Source of the DNA: TMED8 sp038125725
Lineage (GTDB): Bacteria; Pseudomonadota; Alphaproteobacteria; Rhodospirillales; Casp-alpha2
Assembly (NCBI GenBank): GCA_038125725.1
Contig: JAYPEK010000028.1
Coordinates: forward strand, 1 to 53,042
Length of the DNA: 53,042 bases
Direction: 5' to 3'
A model generated the notes under the pieces. That model was not told the origin of the DNA. It saw nothing but the letters and a program-made list of their open reading frames with translations, and ran no database searches. Below, one piece after another: positions 1 to 8,224 of this stretch (position 1 is its first letter; each line of letters starts with the position of its first letter). Position numbers and translations under genes: made by a program.

Positions 1-18
1 CTCCGTTAGAATACAGGC

Positions 19-693
19 TCAGGCGTCCCAAATGTTTTGATGACGGACAGTCTTCTTCAAAGTCAGTCCTTCAGCAGGATTACCAGGCATGATCTCTTCT
101 CTCGATGACCAACGCAGCAATCCAGAGAGATACTGAAGGTGATGATTGACGGATTTAACGGATAGAGCACGATCAGTCCGCTTAGATGCCTTATCTGCTC
201 TCAACTCATATTGATGGGTATGCTGGAGTGCGTCACGATAAGAGCGACAGATAGAACGATCCAAGTCCTTTAGACTGATGTTGCCAATGTGATGTAGTGC
301 GAGGCGATAGCTGTATCTCATCTTGTCGTAGCTTCTGGGATCAAGGCTGGTTTGTTTCTCTTTTAGATGCAGTTCCACCAACTCTCGAAGCCTTAAAGGC
401 CTCTCAGCTTCAGTCTTGATATCACGGTTACGTCTAGTGCTACCAAGCTTTGCCAGAAACCCATTGGCTAGGTCTGACAGCTCCTCTTCGCTACGAACTG
501 ACAACCTAGCCAACCTTAAGCTCTCGAATCCGTTAAGCACTGAGGCTTTGATCTGATTAGCCCTGGAGGACGCTGTTCTGTGGTTCGATGTTCGTAACGA
601 TTGATGGATTTCCTTACGCCCAATTACAGATACAAGGTCTGTAGGCACTCGCAATCTTAAATGATAGGTGTTCCCTCTCTGGTGCAGCTTCAT
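19..693 (-). pseudogene. tyrosine integrase, N-terminal part only
   Basis: The protein (224 aa from the ATG at 693) has the N-terminal look of phage/island integrases: an Arg/Lys-rich DNA-binding start (MKLHQRGNTYHLRLRVP) and a helical core-binding domain at about residues 110-215, ending in the usual NPAEGL linker. The catalytic domain with the R...HxxR...Y residues is absent. The frame stops with TGA at 19-21, but the same frame stays open from there to the window edge, so this may be a nonsense-broken full integrase. The start at 693 has AGGAG six bases upstream. The gene is clearly lower in GC than its surroundings and lies just past the 3' end of tRNA-Ser, the usual place for an island integrase. 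That it is inactive is an inference. Confidence 0.75.
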
Positions 694-786
694 GACAACT
701 CCTGTGTAGCGTCCGGTGTAGCAAGACGCCTGGAGATGTCTTAGGTGGCACCTAAGGAGTTGAGATTTAAGGAAACCTGAGGGTTC

Positions 787-830
787 TGGCGGAGGGAGCG
801 GGATTCGAACCCGCGATACGGTTTCCCGTA
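787..830. other. probable attachment site (tRNA-Ser 3' end)
   Basis: The 3' part of tRNA-Ser (T-arm, acceptor strand, encoded CCA) directly borders low-GC DNA carrying an integrase, which is the standard geometry of an att site. The second copy of the core would lie outside the window to the left, so the exact core cannot be drawn. Inference from position only. Confidence 0.45.
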
Positions 831-876
831 TACACGCTTTCCAAGCGTGCGCCTTCAGCCACTCGGCCACCCCTCC
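787..876 (-). tRNA. tRNA-Ser (anticodon GGA)
   Basis: Read on the minus strand, the 7-bp acceptor stem GGAGGGG pairs with TCCCTCC (one G-T pair), followed by discriminator G and encoded CCA. The anticodon loop CTTGGAAAG gives anticodon GGA. A long variable arm (ATACGG-GAAA-CCGTAT) is the class II hallmark of serine tRNAs. The T-loop is GGTTCGAATCC. The length is 90 nt with CCA. Confidence 0.97.
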
Positions 877-956
877 GCAGGTGGGCCGCAAACTAACCGA
901 CCCGGCCGGTTCGAGCAATCATTTCCGCGCGCCTCGGGAACGGGTTAAGATGGCGC

Positions 957-1523
957 ATGAAACTGCTTCGATATCTCGGCTGGGTCTTGCTGGTCGCCGC
1001 CTTCGGCGCGGCGGCGGCGGAGGTGCTGGTGCCGCCGCTGCCCGGCACCGGATCGCTGTTCGTACCCGCTTACGAGCTCTGGTACACGGCCTGGCCGGGC
1101 TCGCTGGTGGCGGCCCAGATCAGGGTCGAGCGGCTGGCGCCGTTCCTTTGGAACCCGGTGATCGTCACCATGCTGCACCTGCCGGCGTGGATGCTGTTTG
1201 GCTTGCCGGGCGCGCTGCTGGCCTGGCTGACGCGGTCCCGCACCTACGCCGACCGGCGCGAACGGGCCGAGGTCCGGAAGTACGAAGAGGCGATGATGCT
1301 CTACGACGATCTCGCTCGCGACGCGCGCGACCAAGGCATGGACGCGGAAGAGGACGACATGTTGCCGGACCACTCGGGCCATGACACCCTGGACGAGATC
1401 CAGTTGTTCGGGGACGAGGAGGACGACGAGTTGTTCTCCATGGAGCGCGCCGAGGAGCTGCGCGCCCAGATCACCGCCCGGCGCGAGGAAGACCGGCTGC
1501 CGAAGCCGCCGGAAAATTCCTGA
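957..1523 (+). CDS. conserved membrane protein of unknown function
   Basis: The product has 188 aa with two hydrophobic segments: residues 5-22 at the N terminus and about 66-90 (IVTMLHLPAWMLFGLPGALL). The segment between them would be periplasmic. After residue 92 the protein is a long, highly charged cytoplasmic tail, with acidic runs such as EEDD and GDEEDDE and heptad-like Glu/Arg stretches. It starts 80 bp from tRNA-Ser on the opposite strand and converges on the Hpt gene, 14 bp away. I do not recognise a family. The acidic tail could be an interaction segment. Confidence 0.7.
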   Translation: MKLLRYLGWVLLVAAFGAAAAEVLVPPLPGTGSLFVPAYELWYTAWPGSLVAAQIRVERLAPFLWNPVIVTMLHLPAWMLFGLPGALLAWLTRSRTYADRRERAEVRKYEEAMMLYDDLARDARDQGMDAEEDDMLPDHSGHDTLDEIQLFGDEEDDELFSMERAEELRAQITARREEDRLPKPPENS

Positions 1524-1537
1524 ACCCGTAACGCCCC

Positions 1538-2341
1538 CTAACGCCCCCGGGCGCGGACCGCATCGGCAGCGGCGAGCAGGCCCTGTTCGGCAAGAAACCG
1601 GCAAAGCTCGGCGTGGAAACCGCCGTCCTTGTGGATCACCCTGGCGCCTTCCGGCAGGGTGCGGCCGCCGGGTTCGGCGGGTTCGCCGCTGGTCATCAGC
1701 ACCAAGTGGCTGTCACGGGTCTTGTCGATCTGTCGGAATACCTGGAGCAACTCGTGACCGCTCATTTCCTCCATCACCTCGCTGGCCAGGATCAAATCCG
1801 GCGGTGTCGCGACGGCGGCGCCGATGGCCTTCACCGGTGTCGAGGCAGTCATCACGTGAAACCCACAGGCCGCCAGCTCGCGCGCCACCAGTTTGCGTTG
1901 CATGGTGGATGGCATCACCAGCAAAGCCCGCACCACCCGGGGCCCGCCGTCGTCGTCGTGGCGGTTGACCGGTAGCGCGTCGAGGATCGACAGCAGCCGG
2001 TCCTCGCCGGGATCGGTGCCTGAATCCAGGATGTCGCGCAGCGCGTCGGCGAACCGGGCCAGCTCCAGGGCACTCGATTCGTTCCAGTCCGGTGCGCTCT
2101 CGATGAAGTCCTCCATGCGGTGCGCGATGCGGGTGACGGCGGGAAAGCCGAAGGTGGAGCCCTGGCCCTTGATGGTGTGGATGACCCGCTGGATCTCCTC
2201 GATATCGTGGGCGGTATCCAGGGCCTCGTTGGCCAAGGCGCCCAGGGTCAGCTCGATGTTGTCGAGGACGTCGGTGGAGGTCTCGATGAATTCCAGGCGC
2301 AGGCGAGCCAGAATGGCGTCCGTTTCCCCCGAAGCGTTCAT
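1538..2341 (-). CDS. Hpt domain protein with degenerate receiver domain
   Basis: The product has 267 aa. Residues 10-110 form a histidine phosphotransfer domain with the motif HTIKGQGSTFGF; His55 is the expected phospho-acceptor. Residues 136-255 fold like a response-regulator receiver (hydrophobic strands LLVM, LILA and LVLMTSG, then a conserved Lys in VIHKDGG), but the two N-terminal acidic residues are Met143-Pro144 and the phospho-acceptor Asp is Ser187 (LILASEVMEEMSG). The receiver therefore cannot be phosphorylated in the normal way. The ATG at 2341 has GGAG nine bases upstream and is preferred over the in-frame GTG at 2356. No histidine kinase adjoins; the PAS kinase at 15 kb is the nearest. 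Confidence 0.82.
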   Translation of the reverse strand: MNASGETDAILARLRLEFIETSTDVLDNIELTLGALANEALDTAHDIEEIQRVIHTIKGQGSTFGFPAVTRIAHRMEDFIESAPDWNESSALELARFADALRDILDSGTDPGEDRLLSILDALPVNRHDDDGGPRVVRALLVMPSTMQRKLVARELAACGFHVMTASTPVKAIGAAVATPPDLILASEVMEEMSGHELLQVFRQIDKTRDSHLVLMTSGEPAEPGGRTLPEGARVIHKDGGFHAELCRFLAEQGLLAAADAVRARGR

Positions 2342-2426
2342 GGTCCCATTCTCCACTGGCGTGGTTCGAATTCGAGACGTCTACCCCTGAGGGTATGGTG
2401 CGGGAAATGGATGAAGCGGGCAAGAA

Positions 2427-2440
2427 CCCGGCGGGCCGGG
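2427..2440 (-). terminator. possible weak terminator after lepA
   Basis: On the minus strand CCCGG-CCCG-CCGGG is followed by TTCTTG, just past the lepA stop. The stem is short and the T tract is broken, so this is only a candidate. Confidence 0.25.
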
Positions 2441-2448
2441 ATGGCGAA

Positions 2449-4251
2449 TTAATCGCCGGTTTTCAACGCTGCCAAGAAAGCCGATTGCGGAATTTCTACG
2501 TTTCCGAATTGCCGCATGCGCTTCTTGCCCTTTTTCTGCTTCTCCAGCAGCTTTTTCTTACGGGTGATGTCGCCGCCGTAGCACTTGGCGGTGACGTCCT
2601 TGCGCATGGCGCCGACGGTGGAGCGTGCGATGATCCGCCCGCCGATGGCCGCCTGGATGGCGATCTTGAACAGCTGGCGTGGGATCAGGTCCTTCAGCTT
2701 GTCGCAGATGGCGCGGCCCCGGCTTTCGGCATGGCTGTCATGGACGATGAACGACAAGGCATCGACCGGTTCGGCATTGACCAGGATCGACACCTTGACC
2801 AGCTCCGAGGCGGCGTAGTCGGTCAGTTCATAGTCGAAACTGGCGTAGCCGCGCGACACCGACTTCAGCCGGTCGTAGAAATCGAACACCACCTCGTTCA
2901 GCGGCAGCCGGTAGACCGCCATGGCGCGCGTGCCCACGTAGGTGAGCTCCATCTGCTCGCCGCGCCGTTCCTCGCAGAGCTGCAGGACGGCACCCAGGTA
3001 CTCGTCCGGCACCATGATCGTGGCGCGGATCCAGGGCTCCTCGATGAAGTCGATCTCCGTCGGATCGGGCATATCGACCGGATTGTGAAGCTGCTTGGTC
3101 GTGCCATCGCGCAAGTGCACGTTGTAGACGACGCTTGGTGCCGTGGTGATCAGGTCGAGATCGAACTCGCGTTCCAGCCGTTCCTGCACGATCTCCAGGT
3201 GCAGGAGCCCCAGGAACCCGCAGCGGAAACCGAGGCCCAGCGCCGCCGAGCTTTCCGCCTCGTAGTGGAAGCTGGCGTCGTTGAGGTGCAGTTTCTCGAG
3301 CGAGTCGCGGAGATCGTCGTACTGGCCGGAATCGGTCGGGAACAAGCCACAGAACACCACCGGCACGGACGGCTTGAAGCCCGCCAGCGGCTCCGCCGCC
3401 GGGCGCTTTTCCTCGGTGATGGTGTCGCCCACCGAGGTGTCGGCGACGGTCTTGATGGCGGCGGTGATGAAGCCCATCTCGCCGGGTCCCAACTCGTCGA
3501 CCATCACCGTCTTCGGGGTGAAGTGGCCAACGCGTTCCACCTGATAGACGGCCTTGGACGCCATCATGCGGATCTTCATGCCTTTCTTCAGGACTCCGTC
3601 GCGCACCCGGACAAGAATCATGACGCCGAGATAAGGGTCGTACCAGCTATCGACCAACAGCGCCTTCAAAGGCGCGGCCGCGTCGCCGGTCGGTGCCGGC
3701 AGCCGGTCGACCAGCGCCTGCAACACCGCGTCCACGCCCATGCCTGTCTTGGCGGAAATTTCCAGCGCGCCGTCGGTGTCGATGCCGATCACTTCTTCGA
3801 TCTGCTCCTTGACCCGTTCCGGTTCGGCGGCGGGCAGGTCGATCTTGTTCAGCACCGGCACGATCTCGTGGTCGTTGTCGATGGCGAGGTAGACGTTGGC
3901 CAGCGTTTGCGCCTCGACGCCCTGGGTGGCGTCGACCACCAGCAGCGAGCCCTCGCAGGCGGCGAGCGAGCGGCTGACCTCGTAGGTGAAGTCCACGTGG
4001 CCGGGCGTGTCCATCAGGTTCAGGATGTAGGTCTCACCGTTCTCGGCCTTGTATTTAAGGCGCACGGTCTGGGCCTTGATGGTGATGCCGCGTTCGCGCT
4101 CGATATCCATGGAATCGAGCACCTGCTCCTTCATCTCGCGCTCGCTCAGCCCGCCGCAGATCTGGATCATGCGATCGGCCAGCGTCGACTTGCCATGGTC
4201 GATGTGGGCGACGATGGAAAAGTTGCGAATATGTGAAAGATCGGTGCTCAT
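2449..4251 (-). CDS. lepA: elongation factor 4 (LepA)
   Basis: The product is a 600-aa translational GTPase that binds ribosomes and remodels or back-translocates stalled complexes. It shows the G1 loop AHIDHGKSTLADR near the N terminus, the G2/switch I region ERERGITIKAQT, the G3 motif DTPGH and the G4 motif NKID. The C-terminal half holds the LepA-specific region (RQLFKIAIQAAIGGRIIARS, then KKKLLEKQKKGKKRM). The length matches the family. The start ATG at 4251 gives the canonical beginning MSTDLSHIRNF; an upstream in-frame GTG at 4269 would add six unlikely residues. The gene is followed on the same strand by the Hpt gene about 110 bp away, with no sign of a shared role. Confidence 0.98.
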   Translation of the reverse strand: MSTDLSHIRNFSIVAHIDHGKSTLADRMIQICGGLSEREMKEQVLDSMDIERERGITIKAQTVRLKYKAENGETYILNLMDTPGHVDFTYEVSRSLAACEGSLLVVDATQGVEAQTLANVYLAIDNDHEIVPVLNKIDLPAAEPERVKEQIEEVIGIDTDGALEISAKTGMGVDAVLQALVDRLPAPTGDAAAPLKALLVDSWYDPYLGVMILVRVRDGVLKKGMKIRMMASKAVYQVERVGHFTPKTVMVDELGPGEMGFITAAIKTVADTSVGDTITEEKRPAAEPLAGFKPSVPVVFCGLFPTDSGQYDDLRDSLEKLHLNDASFHYEAESSAALGLGFRCGFLGLLHLEIVQERLEREFDLDLITTAPSVVYNVHLRDGTTKQLHNPVDMPDPTEIDFIEEPWIRATIMVPDEYLGAVLQLCEERRGEQMELTYVGTRAMAVYRLPLNEVVFDFYDRLKSVSRGYASFDYELTDYAASELVKVSILVNAEPVDALSFIVHDSHAESRGRAICDKLKDLIPRQLFKIAIQAAIGGRIIARSTVGAMRKDVTAKCYGGDITRKKKLLEKQKKGKKRMRQFGNVEIPQSAFLAALKTGD

Positions 4252-4292
4252 CAGGGGCTCGTTTATCACCGGCGGGCGGCGCGCTCAATGCC

Positions 4293-5207
4293 TTAAGCGG
4301 CCTCGGCGCGCCGCCGCCGAGCCAGGGTTTCTCGCCAGGCCAGAACCAGGGCGCCGGCGACGATCAATGCCGCTCCGGCGAGGCTCAACGGCGCCGGAAC
4401 CACGCGGAAGGTCAGATAGTCGTACAGGGCGGCGAACACCAGCGTGGCATAGATGAACGGCAGCGCGAAACTGGCGTCGGCGCGCCGAAGTCCCTGGATG
4501 AAGAAGGTCTGCGCCGAGACCATGACCACGCCGACGCCGGCCAGCCCCAACCACTGCATGGGCGTCGGCGGCACCCAGACAAAGCTGGCGGCACCGAGGG
4601 CCAGCACCGCGCCGATGGAATTGTTGACGAACAGTATGCGCAGTGGCCGGTCGGCTCCGGTCAGCATTTTCACCAGGATCGCTTCCAGGCCCATGAACAC
4701 CGCCGCCGCCAGCGCCACCAGGGCAACCACCTGGAAGCTGTCCGTGCCGGGCCGGATCAAAAGCCAGGTCCCGGCGAGCGCCGTCACCGCCGCGCCCCAT
4801 CGCCAAGGGCCGACGCGCTCGCCCAGCAGCGGGATCGCCAGCACCATGGCGACCATCGGATTGAGAAAGCTGATCGCCGTCGCGTCGGCCAGCGGCATCA
4901 GTGTCGCGGCCGCGAACATGCAACTCACCCCGCCCCAGCCGCAGAGCGACCGCATCGTTTGCAACCGCCAGGCCACGCCCTTGAAGCTCGGGCGATGCCA
5001 GGCGACGACCGGCAGCAGCGCCAGCCAGGCGAACAGGAAGCGCCCGGCGCTGATCTGCAGCGGATGCAGTTCGACCCCGTCGATGACGCCACGCCCGAGC
5101 AGCTTCGCCAACAGCGTCGTCATTGCCACCAGCGCCGCGCAGCAGACGATGAAGAGCGCCGCAAGTGCCGGGCTCTCCGGCGGCCGAATGAAGGGCGGCG
5201 CGCTCAT
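4293..5207 (-). CDS. EamA/DMT-family transporter
   Basis: The product has 304 aa with about ten hydrophobic helices in two repeats, the layout of drug/metabolite (EamA, RhaT-like) permeases. Recognisable pieces are the start of repeat one (ALFIVCCAALVAMTTLLAKLL), the conserved Pro-rich turn SFLNPMVAMVLAIPLLGERV at the repeat end, and a basic C-terminal tail. It is last in a three-gene run (zinc ribbon, nnrU, this gene); its ATG overlaps the nnrU stop as ATGA, indicating translational coupling. The substrate cannot be deduced. Confidence 0.88.
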   Translation of the reverse strand: MSAPPFIRPPESPALAALFIVCCAALVAMTTLLAKLLGRGVIDGVELHPLQISAGRFLFAWLALLPVVAWHRPSFKGVAWRLQTMRSLCGWGGVSCMFAAATLMPLADATAISFLNPMVAMVLAIPLLGERVGPWRWGAAVTALAGTWLLIRPGTDSFQVVALVALAAAVFMGLEAILVKMLTGADRPLRILFVNNSIGAVLALGAASFVWVPPTPMQWLGLAGVGVVMVSAQTFFIQGLRRADASFALPFIYATLVFAALYDYLTFRVVPAPLSLAGAALIVAGALVLAWRETLARRRRAEAA

Positions 5208-5866
5208 GGCACCGGCAGCGGCGAGACGCCGATCACCGGCTCGTGCGCCGTCAGCAGTCCGGCATAGACCGCGGCGGCGAGCAGCAGCCGCGCAAGGCCT
5301 GTCTCCAGTACCGCCGCCGATGCCGGACGCGACCGCACCCGGTGCAGCAGGTCGCGCCAATTCTCGTCACCCAGGCTGCGCCGGCGCCGTGCATCCAGCG
5401 TTTTCACACCGGCCAGGCACAAGAGCGTCAACAGGCCGAACATCAGCACGCTGGCCGCATCGCCGTTGACGGGAATATGGACCGCCGACCAGAGAGCCAG
5501 GCCCCAGATCGCCGGATGGCGCGTCAGGCGTACGATACCGGGGCGCTCGGTGTCGAAGCCGGCGGAGCCAGCGCCGAGGGAAAAGGGATTTTTCGATGTG
5601 AGCCCGGCCGCGATCAGCCAGCATGAAACTGGCATGACCGCCAGCGCCAGCCAGCGCAGCGCCGGATCGTAGGGCCAGAGCTCGACGTAAGGAGCGTCCA
5701 AATAGGCGGCAATCAACCAGACCAAAAGACCCGTGGAGACGGCGGAGAACAAACCCAAGTAAATCCGCTGGCCGAGGGCCGTTACCAAGATCGTGCGCAG
5801 TGGGCGGATGGCGGGAAGGGCATGGAAGGCCAGGAACACCGCGAGCGCGGTCAGCAGCCAGGCCAT
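5204..5866 (-). CDS. NnrU family membrane protein
   Basis: The product has 220 aa with six or so transmembrane helices. The middle carries the NnrU/isoprenylcysteine-methyltransferase-like signature: NPFSLG followed by a region where GIVRLTRHPAIWGLALW is preserved. NnrU was named from nitrite/nitric oxide reductase regions, but most family members lie elsewhere and their function is unsettled. No denitrification gene is visible here. The start codon shares a base with the stop of the upstream zinc-ribbon gene (TGATG), and the stop overlaps the EamA start, so all three are probably one operon. Confidence 0.88.
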   Translation of the reverse strand: MAWLLTALAVFLAFHALPAIRPLRTILVTALGQRIYLGLFSAVSTGLLVWLIAAYLDAPYVELWPYDPALRWLALAVMPVSCWLIAAGLTSKNPFSLGAGSAGFDTERPGIVRLTRHPAIWGLALWSAVHIPVNGDAASVLMFGLLTLLCLAGVKTLDARRRRSLGDENWRDLLHRVRSRPASAAVLETGLARLLLAAAVYAGLLTAHEPVIGVSPLPVP

Positions 5867-6081
5867 CAGGAGCCCGGACGAAGATCGGGTCCGGTGAGGG
5901 TATCCAGCTCACGGCGGCGGAGTTCCAGTCCGCGCAGATACTCGTCGCGCCCGAAGACGTGGCCGCAGACCATGCAATGCACCGGGCCGAAAGGCACGGC
6001 TTCCGGGTTGAAGTTGCCGGGGAGCGTGTTCTGGCTTTCGCCGCAGACCGGGCAAACGACGGGACAGATCTCCTGCGCCAC
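5866..6081 (-). CDS. small zinc-ribbon protein
   Basis: The product has 71 aa. Cys10-x2-Cys13 and Cys36-x2-Cys39 form a zinc-ribbon pattern (CPVCGE and HCMVCGH), with one extra Cys at position 6. The C-terminal third is a charged helix (GLELRRRELDTL). The GTG start at 6081 has AGGAGA five bases upstream. It is the first gene of the zinc ribbon-nnrU-EamA operon. The function is unknown; a metal-binding adaptor is the only supportable guess. Confidence 0.78.
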   Translation of the reverse strand: MAQEICPVVCPVCGESQNTLPGNFNPEAVPFGPVHCMVCGHVFGRDEYLRGLELRRRELDTLTGPDLRPGS

Positions 6082-6182
6082 GGGGGTCTCCTGAGAAGTC
6101 GAAATCGAGGCGCCAGCCTAACCGAAGCCGCACAACATGAACAGCATTTGCGCCGGCCTGGCCGCTACGCCAAGATCGCGCC

Positions 6183-7325
6183 ATGCAGGGTTGGCAACGC
6201 ATTCCGATTAGTTGCGCCGGCGCCATGTTCGTGGCCATGGGGCTCGGGCGGTTTTCCTATGGCGCCATGGTGCCAGCCCTGGTGCAGTCCGGTCGAATCT
6301 CGGCGGAGTCCGCGGGCTGGATCGGCGGCGTCAACCTAGCTGCGTTCTTCTTAGGCGCCGCGCTTTCGGAAAGCCTGCGACGGCGCTTGCCCATGGCGCT
6401 CGGCATGCGCTGGGCGGTGGGACTTTCGGTCGTCGCGCTGGCCTTGTCGGCGCTCGACTGGGGCGCCCTTTGGCTCGGCCTTTGCCGCGCGGTTCTCGGT
6501 GTCACGGCGGGGCTGATCATGGTGCATGGCGTTACCCTCAGCACCAACGCGGCGCCGGAAGGCCGCCGCGCCGGTGCCGCCGGCATCATGTTTGCCGGCG
6601 TCGGCGTCGGCATTCTGTTTTCGGGCCTGCTGGTGCCGCCGCTGTTGGCGCATGGTCTCGACGCCGCATGGCTCGGGATCGCCGCTGCCGGACTTTTGGG
6701 CGCCGCCGTCGCCATGGTCGGGTTTCGTGGCGCCGCCCAAGCGCCCGGCGCCGGCGAACGGCGATCCATCCTGGACATTCTCCGTGACGATCCGTTCTGG
6801 CCGAAACTGGCGGCGGCCTATTTCCTATTCTCCTTCGGCATCACGCCGCACACGCTCTACTGGGTGGATTTCCTGGCGCGTGAGCTTGGGCTCGGGATCG
6901 CCATGGGCGGCTTGCATTGGGCAGCAGTGGGGCTGTTCGCCATCGCCGGGCCATGGGCGGCGGCCTGGCTGGCGGGACGGGTGCGGCCGGGACCGGCGGT
7001 CGTCGTGAGTTTCGTGTTGCTGGGGGCGGGCATCGCCGCGCCAGGGCTGGCGCATTGGACGGCGGTGCTATGGTTTTCCACCATGCTGTTTGGCGCGCAG
7101 CCCGGCGTCACCACGGTGAAGGCGGCGCGTGCCCGCGACAGGGCGCACCCGGATATCATGCCGCAGGTGATGCGGGTGATGATCATGTCGAGCGCGCTCG
7201 GCGCCGCCGCCGGCGGGATCGGGTTCCCTGCGCTGTTCAACGCCACCGGGCTTTACCAGCCGCTGTTCCTGATCGGCGGCGCCGGGCTTTGGGTGGCAGC
7301 GGTGCTGACCATCCCGAGGGACTGA
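6183..7325 (+). CDS. YbfB/YjiJ family MFS transporter
   Basis: The product has 380 aa with twelve hydrophobic helices. The first helix carries the signature of the YbfB/YjiJ branch of the major facilitator superfamily (AMGLGRFSYGAMVPALV), and the SLRRRLPMALGMRWAVG loop after helix 2 is the usual MFS loop. A basic central loop (residues about 185-200, GAGERRSILDILRD) separates the halves. Substrates of this branch are not established. It diverges from the zinc-ribbon operon across about 100 bp and converges with the FAH gene, 10 bp away. Confidence 0.9.
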   Translation: MQGWQRIPISCAGAMFVAMGLGRFSYGAMVPALVQSGRISAESAGWIGGVNLAAFFLGAALSESLRRRLPMALGMRWAVGLSVVALALSALDWGALWLGLCRAVLGVTAGLIMVHGVTLSTNAAPEGRRAGAAGIMFAGVGVGILFSGLLVPPLLAHGLDAAWLGIAAAGLLGAAVAMVGFRGAAQAPGAGERRSILDILRDDPFWPKLAAAYFLFSFGITPHTLYWVDFLARELGLGIAMGGLHWAAVGLFAIAGPWAAAWLAGRVRPGPAVVVSFVLLGAGIAAPGLAHWTAVLWFSTMLFGAQPGVTTVKAARARDRAHPDIMPQVMRVMIMSSALGAAAGGIGFPALFNATGLYQPLFLIGGAGLWVAAVLTIPRD

Positions 7326-7335
7326 CGCACTTTAT

Positions 7336-8193
7336 CTAGGCTTCGTCCTCGATGGAGTTGGCGAGGACGCCGAGGCCGTCGATCTCGACCTCGACCTTGT
7401 CGCCGGCCTTCATCCAGACCGGCGGGCGGCGCGCATGGCCAACGCCCTCCGGCGTGCCGGTGACGACCACATCGCCCGGCTGCAGGGTCATGATCTCCGA
7501 CAGGATCGCGACCAGGCGCCTGACCGGGAAGATCAGGTCGGAGGTATTGGCGTCCTGCATGGTCTCGCCGTTGAGCCGGGTCTGGATACGCACGCCATCC
7601 ATGGCTTCCGGCAGGCCGTCGGGGGTGACCAGCGCCGGGCCGAAGGCGCCGGTGCTGTCGAAGTTCTTGCCCGGCGTCCATTGCGTCGCCTTGCGCTGGT
7701 AGTTGCGGATCGAGCCCTCGTTGAACATCGAATAGCCGGCGATCACGGAAAGCGCGTCGGCTTCCGACACGTGCCGGCATTCGAGACCGATGACGAACAC
7801 CAGTTCTGCCTCGTAATCCAGCGTCTCGGAGCATTTCGGCCGGATGATCGCCTTGTTGTGCGCGGTCAAGGACGTCGGCACGCGGAGGAAGATGTCGGGA
7901 TATTCCAGCGGCTCGGCGCCGCCCTCGCGCGCGTGCGCGGCGTAGTTACGCCCGATGCAGATGATCTTGTCAGGGTCCGGCACCAAAGGCAGCAGGTCGA
8001 CCTCGTCCAGCGCCACCGGCGCCACGTCGCGTTTGGTGCGCACGGCGGCGACCAGGTCGGTGCCATATTCCTGTAAAAGGCCTTTCATGGTGCGTGGCAG
8101 GTGCGGTGCCGCTTGGGAAAGGTCGACGACGCCGTCCTTGGTCAACAGCCCGATGGCCGGCCCATCGGCGGCCTGGAAACTGACGAGTTTCAT
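7336..8193 (-). CDS. fumarylacetoacetate hydrolase family protein
   Basis: The product has 285 aa. After a ~70-residue N-terminal domain comes the FAH fold: GRNYAAHA at 81-88, then LDYEAELVFVIG with the metal-binding acidic residues, GYSMFNEGSIRNYQ, KNFDSTGAFGPALV, and the C-terminal TLQPGDVVVTGTPEGVG. This is the pattern of 2-keto-diacid C-C hydrolases and decarboxylases such as acylpyruvate hydrolases. The substrate is not evident. GGGGG lies seven bases before the ATG. It sits 31 bp downstream of the ATPase gene on the same strand. Confidence 0.92.
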   Translation of the reverse strand: MKLVSFQAADGPAIGLLTKDGVVDLSQAAPHLPRTMKGLLQEYGTDLVAAVRTKRDVAPVALDEVDLLPLVPDPDKIICIGRNYAAHAREGGAEPLEYPDIFLRVPTSLTAHNKAIIRPKCSETLDYEAELVFVIGLECRHVSEADALSVIAGYSMFNEGSIRNYQRKATQWTPGKNFDSTGAFGPALVTPDGLPEAMDGVRIQTRLNGETMQDANTSDLIFPVRRLVAILSEIMTLQPGDVVVTGTPEGVGHARRPPVWMKAGDKVEVEIDGLGVLANSIEDEA

Positions 8194-8224
8194 AGCGGAT
8201 CCCCCTGATTGGTTCCTTGGTGGG

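Noticed and set aside
694..918. A longer integrase reading frame that runs through the tRNA
   Set aside because: The extra residues are translated tRNA-Ser sequence, a common artefact; the start at 693 has its own ribosome binding site.
2395..4236. A 613-codon open frame on the plus strand opposite lepA
   Set aside because: It is the antisense of the conserved lepA gene, long only because GC-rich codons avoid stops; its composition (His/Asp-rich) fits no protein family.
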